Assembly (NCBI GenBank): GCA_017311185.1
Contig: JAESUZ010003395.1
Coordinates: 1-64,000, forward strand
Direction: 5' to 3'
DNA length: 64,000 bases
Origin: Proteles cristata cristata
Lineage: Eukaryota > Chordata > Mammalia > Carnivora > Hyaenidae
Shown: positions 36,767 to 46,894 of the stretch, piece by piece
Position numbering within the stretch: the stretch's first letter is position 1
Layout of the letters: every line of letters starts with the position of its first letter
Made by a program: the position numbers and the translations under genes
The notes under the pieces: generated by a model
Seen by the model: the letters and a program-made list of their open reading frames with translations, nothing else
What the model was told of the DNA's origin: nothing
The model's database searches: none

Positions 36767-36963
36767 TCTTTTTGTTTGTTTGTTTGTTTATTTATTTATT
36801 TTTGAAAGAGATGGTGTGTGTGAGCAGGGGGCAGGGGCAGGAGAAAAGGAGAGTGCTGTCAGCATGGAGCCTGACATGGGGCTTGATCTCAGGAACCATG
36901 AGATCATGACCTGAGTCAAAATCGAGAGTCAGATGCTTAACCTAATGAGGCACCCAGGCACCC
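36767..36963 (-). mobile_element. CAN-type (felid) SINE with internal deletion
   Basis: (TTTG)n and (TTTA)n tail complement, shortened GA-rich part, and the end GAGGCACCCAGGCACCC. The imperfect flanks ACAATCTAAGTC and ATAGTCTAATTC may be a decayed target duplication. Confidence 0.9.
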
Positions 36964-37449
36964 TTATAGTCTAATTCTTAATATTTCTTCATTTTTCTCA
37001 TTTTTATCCTCCTCCTCCTCTTCTCCTTTTCTTCTTCCTATTCATCTTCTTTGGGAATTTCTTTAAATTTTTATTCATAAAGTCATCAAGGTGTTTTTTT
37101 GTTTGTTTGTTTTTATTTTTTATTTTTTCCCTAAGAAGCATTTTAAGTGGTCCTTTATTTGGGAAGAATAAAAAATTTTAGCATATTTATACTTTCCTCT
37201 GTAATGTTCCATCTCCCAACTGTTGTTATTATTTCAACTTTATTTATATTATTACCCTACTATTCTCAATATACTTTAACTTTGTTTTATTTTTTTGAAT
37301 TTTTTTCATTTCTATGGTCTATATTCCAGGATGTTTCCACTGATTTTACAGCTCACTATTTTACTTCCCAGGTCTCTCCAGTTGCCTAGGTATTAAGTCT
37401 ATTGAACTATTTCTTGTTTAATAGCTATCAGCTTCTGTGTCATAACTAT

Positions 37450-37496
37450 TATTTATTTATTTACTTATTTACTTATTTATTTATTTATTTATTTAC
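37450..37496. repeat. (TTTA)n microsatellite
   Basis: TTTA units with TTAC interruptions. Confidence 0.95.
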
Positions 37497-37917
37497 TTTT
37501 GGTTGCTTTCACTTTGTTTCTCTGTAGAAGACATGAAGATAATCATTTTAAAGTTCTTTTCAGTTCCACTTTTCAAGTTCTACTTTTTTCTAGGTCCTGA
37601 GTTATAGCTCTTTATTTTGTTCAATTTGTGTTACTCTTTCAATACTTTAGTTTTCCTCTAGTACTTTGTGATTCTTGCTTGCAAGGTCATCTGAAGGCAG
37701 CTATTCCTTTATTATACATGCAAAGAATACAGGATTGTCTTAAAGATGCTGAGCTTTGGCTTGTTATGATACAAGGCTCCCATGATAGGCTTTACATGAT
37801 TCATATACAATTAGATTTTGATTCCTTGTGGTTAGTTAATTTCTAGAGTTACTTCCAATACATTATATAATTCTAGAGACCCTGCCTGAGTTCCTAGTCA
37901 ACAAAATTCTTCTCCTC

Positions 37918-37962
37918 AAATTATATTATATTATTATATTATATTATATTAATTATATTATA
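37918..37962. repeat. (TATAT)n/(TTATA) AT-rich repeat
   Basis: Short units of TTATA and TATTA. Low complexity. Confidence 0.9.
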
Positions 37963-38682
37963 GGTTATAGTTTTCCTTTATACTTGCTTTATAAATATCC
38001 TTAAAATAAGTAATAGATTCTATTACATTGAGCAGTCCTACCCCATCAGCCCTTTGATTATCTCACCTAGCCCAAAATATTTCATAAATGTATTGCTTTA
38101 TTTCTAGTCTATGGAAAATGTTCTCTTTTTTTAATTATGGTAATTTTAGTTTGGCAGTACTTGTTCTTTCATTTATATGTATTCAGAATGACATCATGAG
38201 AAGTTTGAGCAGTTGTGAAGTTTGCAAAATTGATAAGGATCTCCTTTTGCTATAATTTTAGAGCTTGGGTTTTTTTTTGTTTTGTTTTGTTTTTTTGTGT
38301 TTTTGCATTTTAAAGTTCTCCTGGTTTCCTCCATTGCTCTCAGGTTGTTGTAACTTCCTTCTGTCATCCCTGTGGTTAACACAATAGCACCCAAATTATG
38401 ATTAATTTTAATTTATTCCTAGAGAGCTAGGTGGACTTTATAAAATTATTACTATAACAGCACAAAATATTGAATTAAATATCAAGTGCTTCTTTGGTGA
38501 ATAGTGAAATTAAGTATTTTGTTAAATCAAGTCAAATCAAAAGATGTATAAACATCTCTTTATGTTTTTATGGGCCTTTCTTGATTATTGCTAAGTTCTT
38601 ATTGATGCTCCAAATTGCTGAGTTTGCAGGATAAGTGACCTTCAGATAAATGACATGTTCCTTCTTTATTTTCTCTTCACAG

Positions 38683-38714
38683 GACACTTGAGACATGATT
38701 ACAATGGATGAAAG
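38683..38714 (+). other. candidate microexon (32 bp), speculative
   Basis: A pyrimidine-rich tract (TTCCTTCTTTATTTTCTCTTCACAG, ending 38682) resembles a strong splice acceptor. After 32 bases the sequence AAAG/GTCAGT (38711-38720) resembles a donor. The segment contains two in-frame ATG codons and stays open to the donor from the first of them, though all three full frames contain a stop further left. It could be a 5' non-coding/start-codon exon of a flanking gene, or chance. No gene was recognised. Confidence 0.2.
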
Positions 38715-38813
38715 GTCAGTGCATTTTCTACTGTAGAAAAAAAATGCTGGCATTTGTCCATTTTAGTTTTTATTCTAGTTATGTAAAATTAAGATTATTC
38801 TCAAGTTGTATAT

Positions 38814-38846
38814 GCGTGTGTGTGTGTACGTGTGTGTTTGTGTGTG
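38814..38846. repeat. (TG)n microsatellite, interrupted
   Basis: TG units broken by TACG and TTTG. Confidence 0.9.
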
Positions 38847-39524
38847 ATTTTATATAAATATAAAACAATAAAATTTATCTTATTTCCAGCACTAAATTGC
38901 AGTAAGTTCATGTAAAATACAAGTTCGCTGAAATTTTCCTGAGCTAACTCCAATATTGGCTGAGATGATAATGTGTCCTCATTTGTTCAGTACAAATTCA
39001 ATCATAATGTGGCAATTTTGCCATTATAAAGCTATTTGCAAAAGTATTCAGTGACTACAGGAATGTTTAAGGACGAGCTCAAGCACTTCATTTTAGTCAC
39101 CTTTTTTACTGAATCGACCTCAAATGATGCAAGGACCTTGAGGCCTGGTGACGAATGCTTAAGTGAGTACTGTTGAGTAATTCTGTCCTTAAAGTGAGGA
39201 AACATAACCACTTAGTGGCATGCATTGAAATCAGTGGAGGAATAAAAATAAAGAGTAACTATCTTCTTCTTTTCTTACCATTTGTGAGCAATAATAGTCG
39301 ACTATTATTGCATTAATCTGTGTTAAGTTGCTTAGGATCCTTTTAAAATTATAATTTAATACACTATATGTTGGACTTTTGAAATGAATAACTTATCTGG
39401 TTAAAAAAATATACAAAATGTATTGTTTAACAAGAAAATATATGGAAGAGGAATCTCTGAATGGATACAAAGAGCTCTTCAATTGGTTGCCTTCATTCCT
39501 TTCTTCCTTCCTTGGCCTGCTAGT

Positions 39525-40005
39525 AATAAATTAGGGCTGCAGTAATAAATTACTACCAACTTGGTGGCTTTAAAAGACAACAGAAATCTGTTTTCTCATA
39601 GTTCAGAAAGCAAGAAGTCTAAAATCAAGGAGTTAAGGCTGGTCTCATTTGACATAATTCCATTCCATTATAATGTTGCACTTTTGCCATTAAAAACTTG
39701 TTTTGCAGGCTCCAAGGGAGAGATTTCCCCATGCCTCTCTTCTTGCTTCTGGTGATGATACAGAATCCTTGCTGCTCCTTGGCTGGTAGGCATATCATTC
39801 TAATCTCTGTCTCCATCTTCATATCACTTTCTTCTCTGTCTCTGTGTGTCTTTTCTGTCTCTTAAGGGCATTATCATTAGATTTTGGTCTAACTCCAGTC
39901 CAGTATGATTTCTTATCTCCATCCTTACCATAATCACATCTACAAAAAAATATATTTCCAAATAAGGTCCTGTTCTAAGGTTCCCAGTTGACATGGGTGT
40001 GACAC
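39525..40005 (-). mobile_element. MaLR/ERVL-like LTR
   Basis: In order: AGTAATAAATTACTACCAAC, 'ttggtggctttaaaagacaacag', 'agttcagaaagcaagaagtctaaaatcaagg', 'cttgcttctggtgatg', 'ccttggctggtaggcatatcattctaatctctgtctccatcttcatatcac', 'aatcacatctacaaaa' and 'tccaaataaggtcctgttctaaggttcccagttgacatg'. This matches a widespread ancient mammalian LTR. The strand is assigned by its AATAAA-like end and opposite relation to 27018-27140, so it is tentative. Confidence 0.65.
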
Positions 40006-40032
40006 TATAAATCCCAGTATATTTAATATTCT

Positions 40033-40088
40033 TTCATTTCATGTCATTTCATTTTATGTCATGTCATGTCATTTCATTTCATTTCATC
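40033..40088. repeat. (ATTTC/ATGTC)n pentanucleotide repeat
   Basis: Tandem ATTTC and ATGTC units, followed closely by a TG-rich tract at about 40113-40150. Confidence 0.95.
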
Positions 40089-40211
40089 ATTACCATCAAA
40101 ATCCAATAACATTGTGTGTGGGGTGTGTGTCTGTATGTATGTGTGTGTGAATCTAGCCACACTGCTTTAGCATGACTGCCTCCCTGGCCATAATTGATTG
40201 GCTCATTTTGA

Positions 40212-40415
40212 CTTTTTTTTTTTTTTCTGAGACAGAGAGAGAGACACCATGAGCAGGGGAGGATCAGAGAGAGGGAGACACAGAATATGAAACAGGCTCC
40301 AGGCTCTGAGCTAGCTATCAGCACAGAGCCTGATGTGGGGCTCGAACCCATGAACCGTGAGATCATGACCTGAGCTGAGTCAACTGCCCAACCGACTGAG
40401 CCACCCAGGTGCCCC
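40212..40415 (-). mobile_element. CAN-type (felid) SINE with 17-bp target duplication
   Basis: Reverse-strand copy ending GAGCCACCCAGGTGCCCC, flanked exactly by TGATTGGCTCATTTTGA (40195-40211 and 40416-40432). The long intact duplication suggests a young insertion. Confidence 0.98.
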
Positions 40416-40538
40416 TGATTGGCTCATTTTGAGAGCCTAACTAGTATCTGTCAATAAGTGACACTCTTTAGGAATTAAAAGTTGAATCAAGAAACTCCAA
40501 CTCTTTTGTGAATGAGGGAGTTGTAAGTAAAAAACTAT

Positions 40539-41154
40539 TGTTATGCCCAGATTGTGATCCCCCCAAAATCCCAAGACCACCAAGGAGTCTGAGTCACATA
40601 TGCAAAAGCAAAGGGCGTTTATTACAGGCTTAAGCTCGGGCTCCCAGACCTCACCCACACAGTGGATCCGTGCTTAGAGCCCTGAGCAAAGGCAGAGTAG
40701 GGTTTTTATGGGGTTTGTGCGGGGGAGTTACAGAAGTTGTGACAGGGGAACAGTGATCCAATCATAATTATTCAACATTATTGACCATACACATTGTCTA
40801 GAGTATTTGTTACTTTTGGTGGGATCCAATTACAACGTTTAGAGTACCTTTAAACTCAACCAATTACAGAGCGAGCCAAGGGTCTTGTTCGGCAACTAAT
40901 GGGTTAACTTTAACATTAGGTAACAGGGTCCTATCTATAGTTTATATCTATAGGCCTCTCCCTCAGTAATGTGGAGGGTGGTCGCTGGCCTTTCCTGATT
41001 GGGTGTTGCAAGGGTGGTTTCTCCTGCCTTGGGCAACGTGTAACTGTCTGATAGTTTTGAGGAAGCTGAAACTTAGGCCTTTTAGTTTAGAGGGGAAAGT
41101 TAAAGCCTGTCATGGAGTCAGTTTGGTTTAGACGTTTAGACTTGTGTCCTTACA
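40539..41154 (-). mobile_element. solo LTR of a class I (gamma-type) endogenous retrovirus
   Basis: The 616-bp unit starts TGTTATGCCC and ends TCCTTACA, with the 4-bp duplication CTAT (40535-40538 and 41155-41158). On the minus strand it has CCAAT-like motifs, a TATA-like CATAAAAACC (40701-40710) and AATAAA (40618-40623). It shares long blocks with the LTR at 22850-23436, such as GGGATCCAATTA-AAC and GTCGCTGGCCTTTCC / GCCGCTGGCCTTTTC, so both belong to one family. There are no internal genes. Confidence 0.9.
40618..40623 (-). promoter_or_regulatory. LTR polyadenylation signal AATAAA
   Basis: Minus-strand AATAAA about 80 bp downstream of the TATA-like box in the solo LTR. Confidence 0.75.
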
Positions 41155-41164
41155 CTATGAATGA

Positions 41165-41865
41165 TGACTGGCTGCAATGTGGACTAAAATAAAGAAAAGT
41201 AGGCACATGCAGAGATAGAAGAATGAAGCCAAGAATCAGAAAAAGGCAAAATCAAGAGAGGAAAGAAGGATTACTGTTTTGTATAGTCTATTATTCTAAT
41301 TCTTTCCCCAGGCCTGAGAGTATCTCCTCTCTTTAAAAAAAATATTATGACAATTAACCACCCAGAACCACCATCTTTTGTTACAGAAGCTCACATGGGG
41401 TTCTTTTGTATGATCTTGAATAAGTCTGAACTTTTACAGCATTGTTGCATAGATGTGGGGAAACATCACAAAGGGGAGGGTATGCAATGGCCAGGTAAGG
41501 AGAAAGTCAAAATAAGTGAAACTTAAAGGGAGGTGCACACTGAGAACAGAGTCTGGTCAGTCAGATACATAGTATCTTGGTCAAGAATTCTTTGCTTGAC
41601 GTTTAGAAGACTCCCTCCTTTGGTCATATTTTGTAAAACAGAAGTTCATTCACACATGTAAGTGTGCCACAGATGGCTACCAGAGCTCTGGAGAAATTAA
41701 TACTTATTATTTATGTCACATTTAAAGAATTTAAAAGAAATATTAATACACATATTGTGAAAATTATGTTGAACATTATTTGAATATTTGCCAACATTGT
41801 AAGTACCCTAAAATATACAGTGTCTAATAATCATTATTAGTCCCTTATTTAACAATTAGCTAACT
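41165..41865. other. unassigned stretch, no gene seen
   Basis: No recognised repeat or open frame above 60 codons. Confidence 0.4.
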
Positions 41866-41869
41866 AAGA

Positions 41870-41995
41870 GATTCAATTCATATCATAGAACAGTTATTAA
41901 GCACCACATGTATGCCAGCTGCTCTGCAGAGTGCAAGGCCTACAAGGTATAGTGAAGACAAAATTGGAAATCTTAGGGAACTTGGCAGTAGACAA
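41870..41995 (-). mobile_element. L2 LINE terminal fragment
   Basis: GTTATTAAGCACCACATGTA, 'tgccagctgctctgcagagtgc' and 'acaaggtatagtgaagacaaa' follow the reverse complement of the L2 terminus ('attgagcacctactatgtgccaggcactg...'). Confidence 0.6.
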
Positions 41996-42312
41996 ATTAT
42001 TGAACACAAGAACACCTTTGATTCAAAAATAATGATTAGGATTTAATGAACAATTAGGGTTTACATGATACTATTCCATGCTTTTGTGATTTAATATATC
42101 TAATCATTAATATAGTCTGAAGAAGAAAATTATTGTTTTCTGTTTTTAATTTTAATTCCAACATAGTTAACATATAGTGTTGTTGGAGGCTGGCTCCGAA
42201 AGGTCCAGGGGTCCCTGAAGGATGGACGGTGTCAGTGAGGGAGAGAGTGAGAGAGCCCCGAGATCCTTTCTGATCACCAGGCAGGCATCTCCGTCCTGTC
42301 GGTTTTGGTGTC

Positions 42313-42318
42313 TTTATT
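42313..42318 (-). promoter_or_regulatory. LTR polyadenylation signal AATAAA
   Basis: Minus-strand AATAAA within CTATAAATAAAGACACC, about 130 bp from the element's 3' end. This position fits an R-region poly-A signal. Confidence 0.7.
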
Positions 42319-42704
42319 TATAGGTCAAATGTTAACATGGAATCAGAAAATGGAATTTTTACAATGGATAGCTCTTTGTGATAAGATGTTTTTTGGAAAA
42401 TGTGCAGAAACAGGTTTTACAGAAGTCTTCTTGCAGAACTGCCCCAATTACAGTGAGGTCGAGTAACTGAGAAAATGACAGGGTGTTCACATTTTAATAA
42501 CACTAAGAACTAAAATTAAGTCATAGGTTTGTAAATACTCTTATCCATCCTCAACACAGCTGTAAGGGAAGGTGTTTGTGCAATGTAGGCCTTAGGAAAG
42601 GGGCTTCTATACACCATCAGTTAGCAAAGGTGAATGTACTAACTTATCTTCTGTCCTTCTCTTTAAGTTAGGCTCTTTGTCTCCAGGCAAGACTTGATTT
42701 TCCA

Positions 42705-43069
42705 GTTATATGCTTTATGGCACCGGAGAGCCAACCATACCTTTAAAAAGTTTAGCTCATTTCCAATACATAGAATAGCCTCTTCAAGGGCATTTACCTT
42801 TGCATCTAGTTTTATGATTTCTTGATAGCTAGGGCATGAGAGACATTTTTGGTTAGTTGATTTACATGTTGAGCTGTATGAACATCTTGGACTAAAGCAA
42901 TGGTAGAAACAGAATTGTACATGTAAAGGTCAATCTTCCATGAGTAAGGGTCATTAGCCTGTTCATAGCTCAAGGGAAAGTATGGAGGGAAACAGGACCT
43001 GCTGGAGACATGATATCTGTTCCCATAATCAAAAGAAGTTCCCACAATAAGTTCCTTCACAAGGTGCAA
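42705..43069 (-). pseudogene. retroviral env transmembrane-subunit remnant (class II ERV), broken
   Basis: In functional class II retroviruses the transmembrane envelope subunit mediates membrane fusion. Here an open frame (43069 down to 42812) encodes a segment with the heptad pattern of the TM ectodomain (ALVQDVHTAQHVN near its end). It then hits a stop. A second frame continues the same region (about 42820-42740) with a leucine/alanine heptad segment and a following Leu-Arg-Cys-His-type motif near 42720. The frameshift, stops, missing surface subunit, missing anchor and short length make it a non-functional fossil. The assignment rests on recognising the family pattern and was not checked by alignment. 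Confidence 0.7.
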
Positions 43070-43614
43070 TCATCATACCAGGGCAGGAATAAGGGGACAA
43101 GTCACTCCCCATTTGGATCAACAAGGTACCTTAGGGGTCAGTGCTCAAGCAGAAATAATTGAGTGGGGGTGGATATCGGTCATCATCTGATTGGCAAGAG
43201 ACTGCGCAAACTTGCTTTAACCTCACCAGGAGTTTTCTCGACTAGTGGGCTCAGAATGGCTCCCAACACAGTGTTATATTAGTTTCAGGTGTACAATATA
43301 GTGATTCAATGCCTCTATTCATTCCTCAGTGCTCACCATGATAGGTATACTCTTAATCCCCTTCACCTATTAAAAAGTGATATTTTATTCCTGACTTACA
43401 AGAAAACAAAGATATGAGAGATTAAGTGAATTCTCTCTATAACAAATTTGGGAAAGAGTGAGAGATGAACCCAAGCAATCTTTCTCTCGACCTGAGTGTG
43501 TAGCTGCTTTAATAATCTCACATATCTGATGAGGAGTATTAGAATGATGAGTGAGCTCTGGCTGTGAGTGAAATACGAGTTCCCAGAGAAGGTAGCATTC
43601 CAATTCAGTCCTTT

Positions 43615-43735
43615 CTTTAACAGCTTTATTTGAAGTATACTTTTTTTTAAATAAAAAAAAAAACATACATAGGTGACGTATACAATTTGATGAGTTTGGG
43701 TATATGCACATATGCATGAAACCATCCCAACTTAG
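43615..43735 (-). mobile_element. L1 3' end fragment
   Basis: CAGCTTTATTTGAAGTATAC, 'tacaatttgatgagtttgggtatatgcac' and 'catgaaaccatcccaac' match in reverse the 3' end of older L1s ('...caatttgataagttttgacatatg...gtgaaaccatcacc'). The overlapping 109- and 110-codon antisense frames here are not genes. Confidence 0.65.
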
Positions 43736-43739
43736 TCTT

Positions 43740-44175
43740 CAAGGAAAGAATTTACCAAGATTAAAAACTTGAGTGAGAATATTTTCGAGGAAATGACAAA
43801 TGTGCAGAGGTACAAATAAATGAACAAAAAAGAAGAAAAAATGGCATATTTTGAATAAGAGAAAAATGAGGAACAAGATTTAAGCCAGCTAATGAGACCA
43901 ATATGCATTGATTTTGAATACCAATAAAAGGTATGATATATATTTTCTTGTATTTGTATTCCCATTGCATTCATGTCATTTCAATATTTTTCTTTTAGTT
44001 TAGTTTTTACTTTTAGTTTAGCAATTCTTAATTTATCAGTTAGTTATGAAATAAACCTAAATGATAATGCATCGTTCAACACACCTAGATTCTCTTACCG
44101 AACAATGCTTAATAGAAACGGTTTTTAATTCCTAAAAATAAATTTATTGTTCATATTTTAAATACATACATTTTA
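43740..44175. other. unassigned stretch, no gene seen
   Basis: AT-rich. Antisense frames of 69-80 codons have no recognisable features. Tandem TTTTAGTTTAG units occur near 43993-44023. Confidence 0.4.
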
Positions 44176-44179
44176 ATTG

Positions 44180-44560
44180 AAGTGCCTTATGCATCATTTT
44201 AGAGTACAGGCACTTTTCATAAAGTAAATGCAACCATGTAAATAGCACCCCAAATGATGAAATAGAACATTCCCAGTGTTTCCCAAAAGTCCCTTTGAGC
44301 CTTCTTCCGTCTCTGCATCCCTTTCAAAAGTTAATCATTTTCCTAATGTCTTAAACCATAGATTTGTTTTGCATGTTTTTTCACTTTATATCATTGGAAT
44401 CATACATTATGTATTCATGTGTGATTTCTTTTGCTCAACATTGTGTCTATAAGATTAATTCATGGCATCGCTTATAGTATTGATCACTTTTAACTTATGA
44501 TAGTCCCTCATTTATTTCTTTTAACACTTAAATATATTTATTTTAAAATTTCTGTCAAAC
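44180..44560 (-). mobile_element. L1 3' region fragment
   Basis: 'caccccaaatgatgaaatagaacattcccag', 'aaaccatagatttgttttgcatg', 'tatcattggaatcatacattatgtattcatgtgtgattt' and 'gctcaacattgtgtctataagattaattcatgg' follow old L1 3' sequence in reverse orientation. Confidence 0.75.
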
Positions 44561-44564
44561 TTTT

Positions 44565-46125
44565 CCATAAAATTTATTTTATCATACAGAAGCACATAAT
44601 TCTGTTATTAATTGGTTAACTTCTCTAGCATTAGATTTTTTCATGTGTTTGTTAAGTTTGTGTTTCAGGGTTATTTTGATAGAGAAGTTTTCTATGTTTC
44701 TCCTTCTTTCTTCTCTCAAGAATGGGATGGTTGTAAGGGGCCCATTAACTTCCTCAGATCTTTAGATCTCCAATCCAAACCCAGGTCCTCCCGTGATGTT
44801 TCAGCACTGTGACTCAGCTATAGGATTGGTGGTTTTGATCTTACAAAAATGATTGTTTTCTAACTTTATGTAAGCACATGTGGTTACTAAAAGATTTTGG
44901 TCTAAGTTAACAGCATTGTTTTCCAGACAAGGAGGCATTTTGTGAACTGAAACTTTAACCCAAAATAGATTTTTTTCATCAAGTGAAATTAACCCATAAA
45001 TGATTCCTTGAGCTGTTTTGGTAAAGGGGATGAAGAAGTTACAACGAGTAAGTAACACCTTGTGCTTCATTGTCATCCATGTTATGTTAGTGGGCAGGAA
45101 ATAATTGTCAGAAGGGCTAAAAAATACACTTAAGTTACAGTACACTTTTGCATTACAGAGTCAAGAGTTTAAATGCCAAGCACTAAGCTGATTGGCCAGT
45201 TATTGGGTAAACCTCATCAATTTTCCCCATCTCCACAACTACAAATAATTATAAATATAGAGAAGCTTCCTTTCTGAATTCATAAAGTACATGAGGCTCT
45301 GAAATGATATCTCAGCCCAGGGGAATTGATTGTCTTATTATTAAAAGATCAGAACTGAAATACTGTAGGCAATGTGCCCACCAGCTAGAGGGCAGGCCTT
45401 CCTGATTCAGTGTGTCAGTCTGAAGCTGACTTTTTCCAGAAATTGAGCATAAAGCATGTGGCTGCTTACTAGATTGGTGCTGAGTCAGGATGAGTCCTGA
45501 ATTATTAGGGTTTATTTGTTTGGCTCAGTTGCTTTGAAATGAATGCTCACCCACACATTTCATGTCCATATTAGCAGTATTTTCATTTTAGAGGATTCAT
45601 AATGAATGAGAATCACAGTAAGATTTCCCTAAGGGTCTAGAATTTTTTGTTATTATTTACATTATACTTCTAATACAGAAGCTTATTTTATATTCAAATT
45701 TCTTACCGTTAAAGGGACTTACAAATTTATATTTCAAAAGAGAATTTTGTGGGGTGGCAAATAACTTCAGACACGTAGGGTTTAGTTTCCATGTTCTATC
45801 TGAGTCTAGTGCCTAAAACGCTCTTTGCTATTGATTATTTTGAAAGATAAATACAATTATACAGTGGTACCAGCTGTGGAAATTAGAAAGTTTCAAGACT
45901 GGAGAATGTCATGTAGGTTTTGAATATAACTTTTTTTAGACCCAAACACAAGGAGCAGACTATAATAAGAGGGGGGGAAAAGTCAGCAAACATCTTCATG
46001 TAGTCAGGTGTTTCTATATAGCTACACAAACAATTCAGATAAAACACATCCAAAATAAACTTTTGTTTAAAATATATATTTTCCCTATATTTCCCGTTTT
46101 TAATGGGGTTATTAATTACCATTCT
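44565..46125. other. unassigned stretch, no gene seen
   Basis: A 114-codon antisense frame (44801-45145) shows no domain. No repeat was assigned. Confidence 0.4.
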
Positions 46126-46129
46126 CCAG

Positions 46130-46890
46130 CTGAAACAGCAGAGTTTTGTTAGATGTTTTCCTTTCCTTTACCTCATCCACAAACCACCTCCTATCCATTC
46201 TAGTCTTGAAGAGCTCTCAAGTTCATTTGTTTCCCCTCTATTCTCACTACTGCTCTCTAAGATCAGAATCAAATCTTTTCAGGCAAATAAGTATCTCAGC
46301 CTCCTAACATTCCTTCCTGTTCCATCCTCTCCTTTTTCTATCCATCATCAACTCTGTCATCCAAAATGTTTCTAAAACCCATGGCTTCTCCATGCCTACA
46401 GAATGCACACTCTTCTCAGTACATGCATGATCTTTCATAGTTAGACCTGACATGCCTCTTTCAGCCACATTTCCTACATTCCTCAGCATCTCTGTATGTT
46501 ATGCCATATCAAACTTACATATATATATGTATATGTATACATATATATATATACGTATATATGTATACATATACATATATATATAATTTCTTGATTTAGT
46601 CAGAGTCTTTCATATATGTTGATGTGCCTTTCCTCCACTTACATAGACCATCTCTTTTACATTCTCTACAGACTGGCAAGTGCCTGTTCATTAAAACCAC
46701 TTATCATCTACCACTTTTTACATACCTCTATTATAATACTAAATATACTGTATTTTAGTTGTATGTTTTGTTTCTTTCCATTTAAGAAAAGACTTCTTCA
46801 AACTTTTATCCTCCATTTGTTCCCACTACCGTCAGGATTCTAGCACAGTCTCTGGTAAATTATAGGTATTAATATATATTTAAATGGAAA
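46130..46890 (+). mobile_element. diverged L2 LINE fragment
   Basis: 'ctctgtcatccaaaatgtttctaaaac', 'catgcatgatctttcatagttagacctgacatgcctctttcagccacatttcctacattcc' and the later 'tctagcacagtctctggtaaattataggtatt' follow the plus-strand order of L2. An AT-rich palindrome is inserted or expanded in the middle. Confidence 0.5.
46519..46584. repeat. perfect 29-bp inverted repeat of TA/TG sequence, 8-nt spacer
   Basis: The left arm 46519-46547 and right arm 46556-46584 are exact reverse complements, separated by 46548-46555. The arms are alternating purine-pyrimidine (TATA with GTATAC), so the DNA could extrude a hairpin or cruciform. It probably arose from a microsatellite. Confidence 0.9.
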
Positions 46891-46894
46891 AGTA

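Larger units (their letters stand above)
36966..39520. other. unassigned stretch with simple repeats, no gene seen
   Basis: Contains T-rich low-complexity DNA and the microsatellites listed separately. No SINE, L1 or LTR was recognised. Open frames of 80 codons or fewer look random. Confidence 0.4.
42181..43268 (-). mobile_element. class II (beta-like) ERV element with LTR-type ends and env remnant
   Basis: The 1,088-bp element has LTR-like ends TGTTGGAGGC...GGCTCCCAACA. The 6-bp flanks TAGTGT (42175-42180) and CAGTGT (43269-43274) fit the 6-bp duplication of class II ERVs, with one mismatch. On the minus strand it starts TGTTGGGAGCC, as IAP-like LTRs do, and has CTATAAATAAAG (TATA/poly-A-like) near 42311-42322. 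Unusually, its middle encodes a broken piece of envelope transmembrane protein. It is either an LTR that carries env-derived sequence in U3 or a heavily deleted provirus. It sits inside an L1 tail. Confidence 0.75.
42148..43377 (-). mobile_element. L1 3' end fragment, split by an ERV element
   Basis: The left piece (42148-42180, TTTTAATTCCAACATAGTTA...) and right piece (43269-43377, GTTATATTAGTTTCAGGTGT..., 'attcctcagtgctcaccatgatagg') join into a continuous carnivore L1 3'UTR when the intervening element is removed. The L1 therefore predates that insertion. Confidence 0.85.

Noticed and set aside
22850..41154. One 18-kb provirus bounded by the two related LTRs
   Set aside because: The target duplications differ (TTTG and CTAT), and the DNA between holds L1, SINE and L2 copies rather than gag, pol and env.
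43385..43725. Two overlapping antisense frames of 109 and 110 codons
   Set aside because: They overlap in different frames, cross an L1 3' end with poly-T and poly-A runs, and show no domain.
44801..45145. 114-codon antisense frame
   Set aside because: No recognised domain, AT-rich chance composition and no paired splice or promoter signals.
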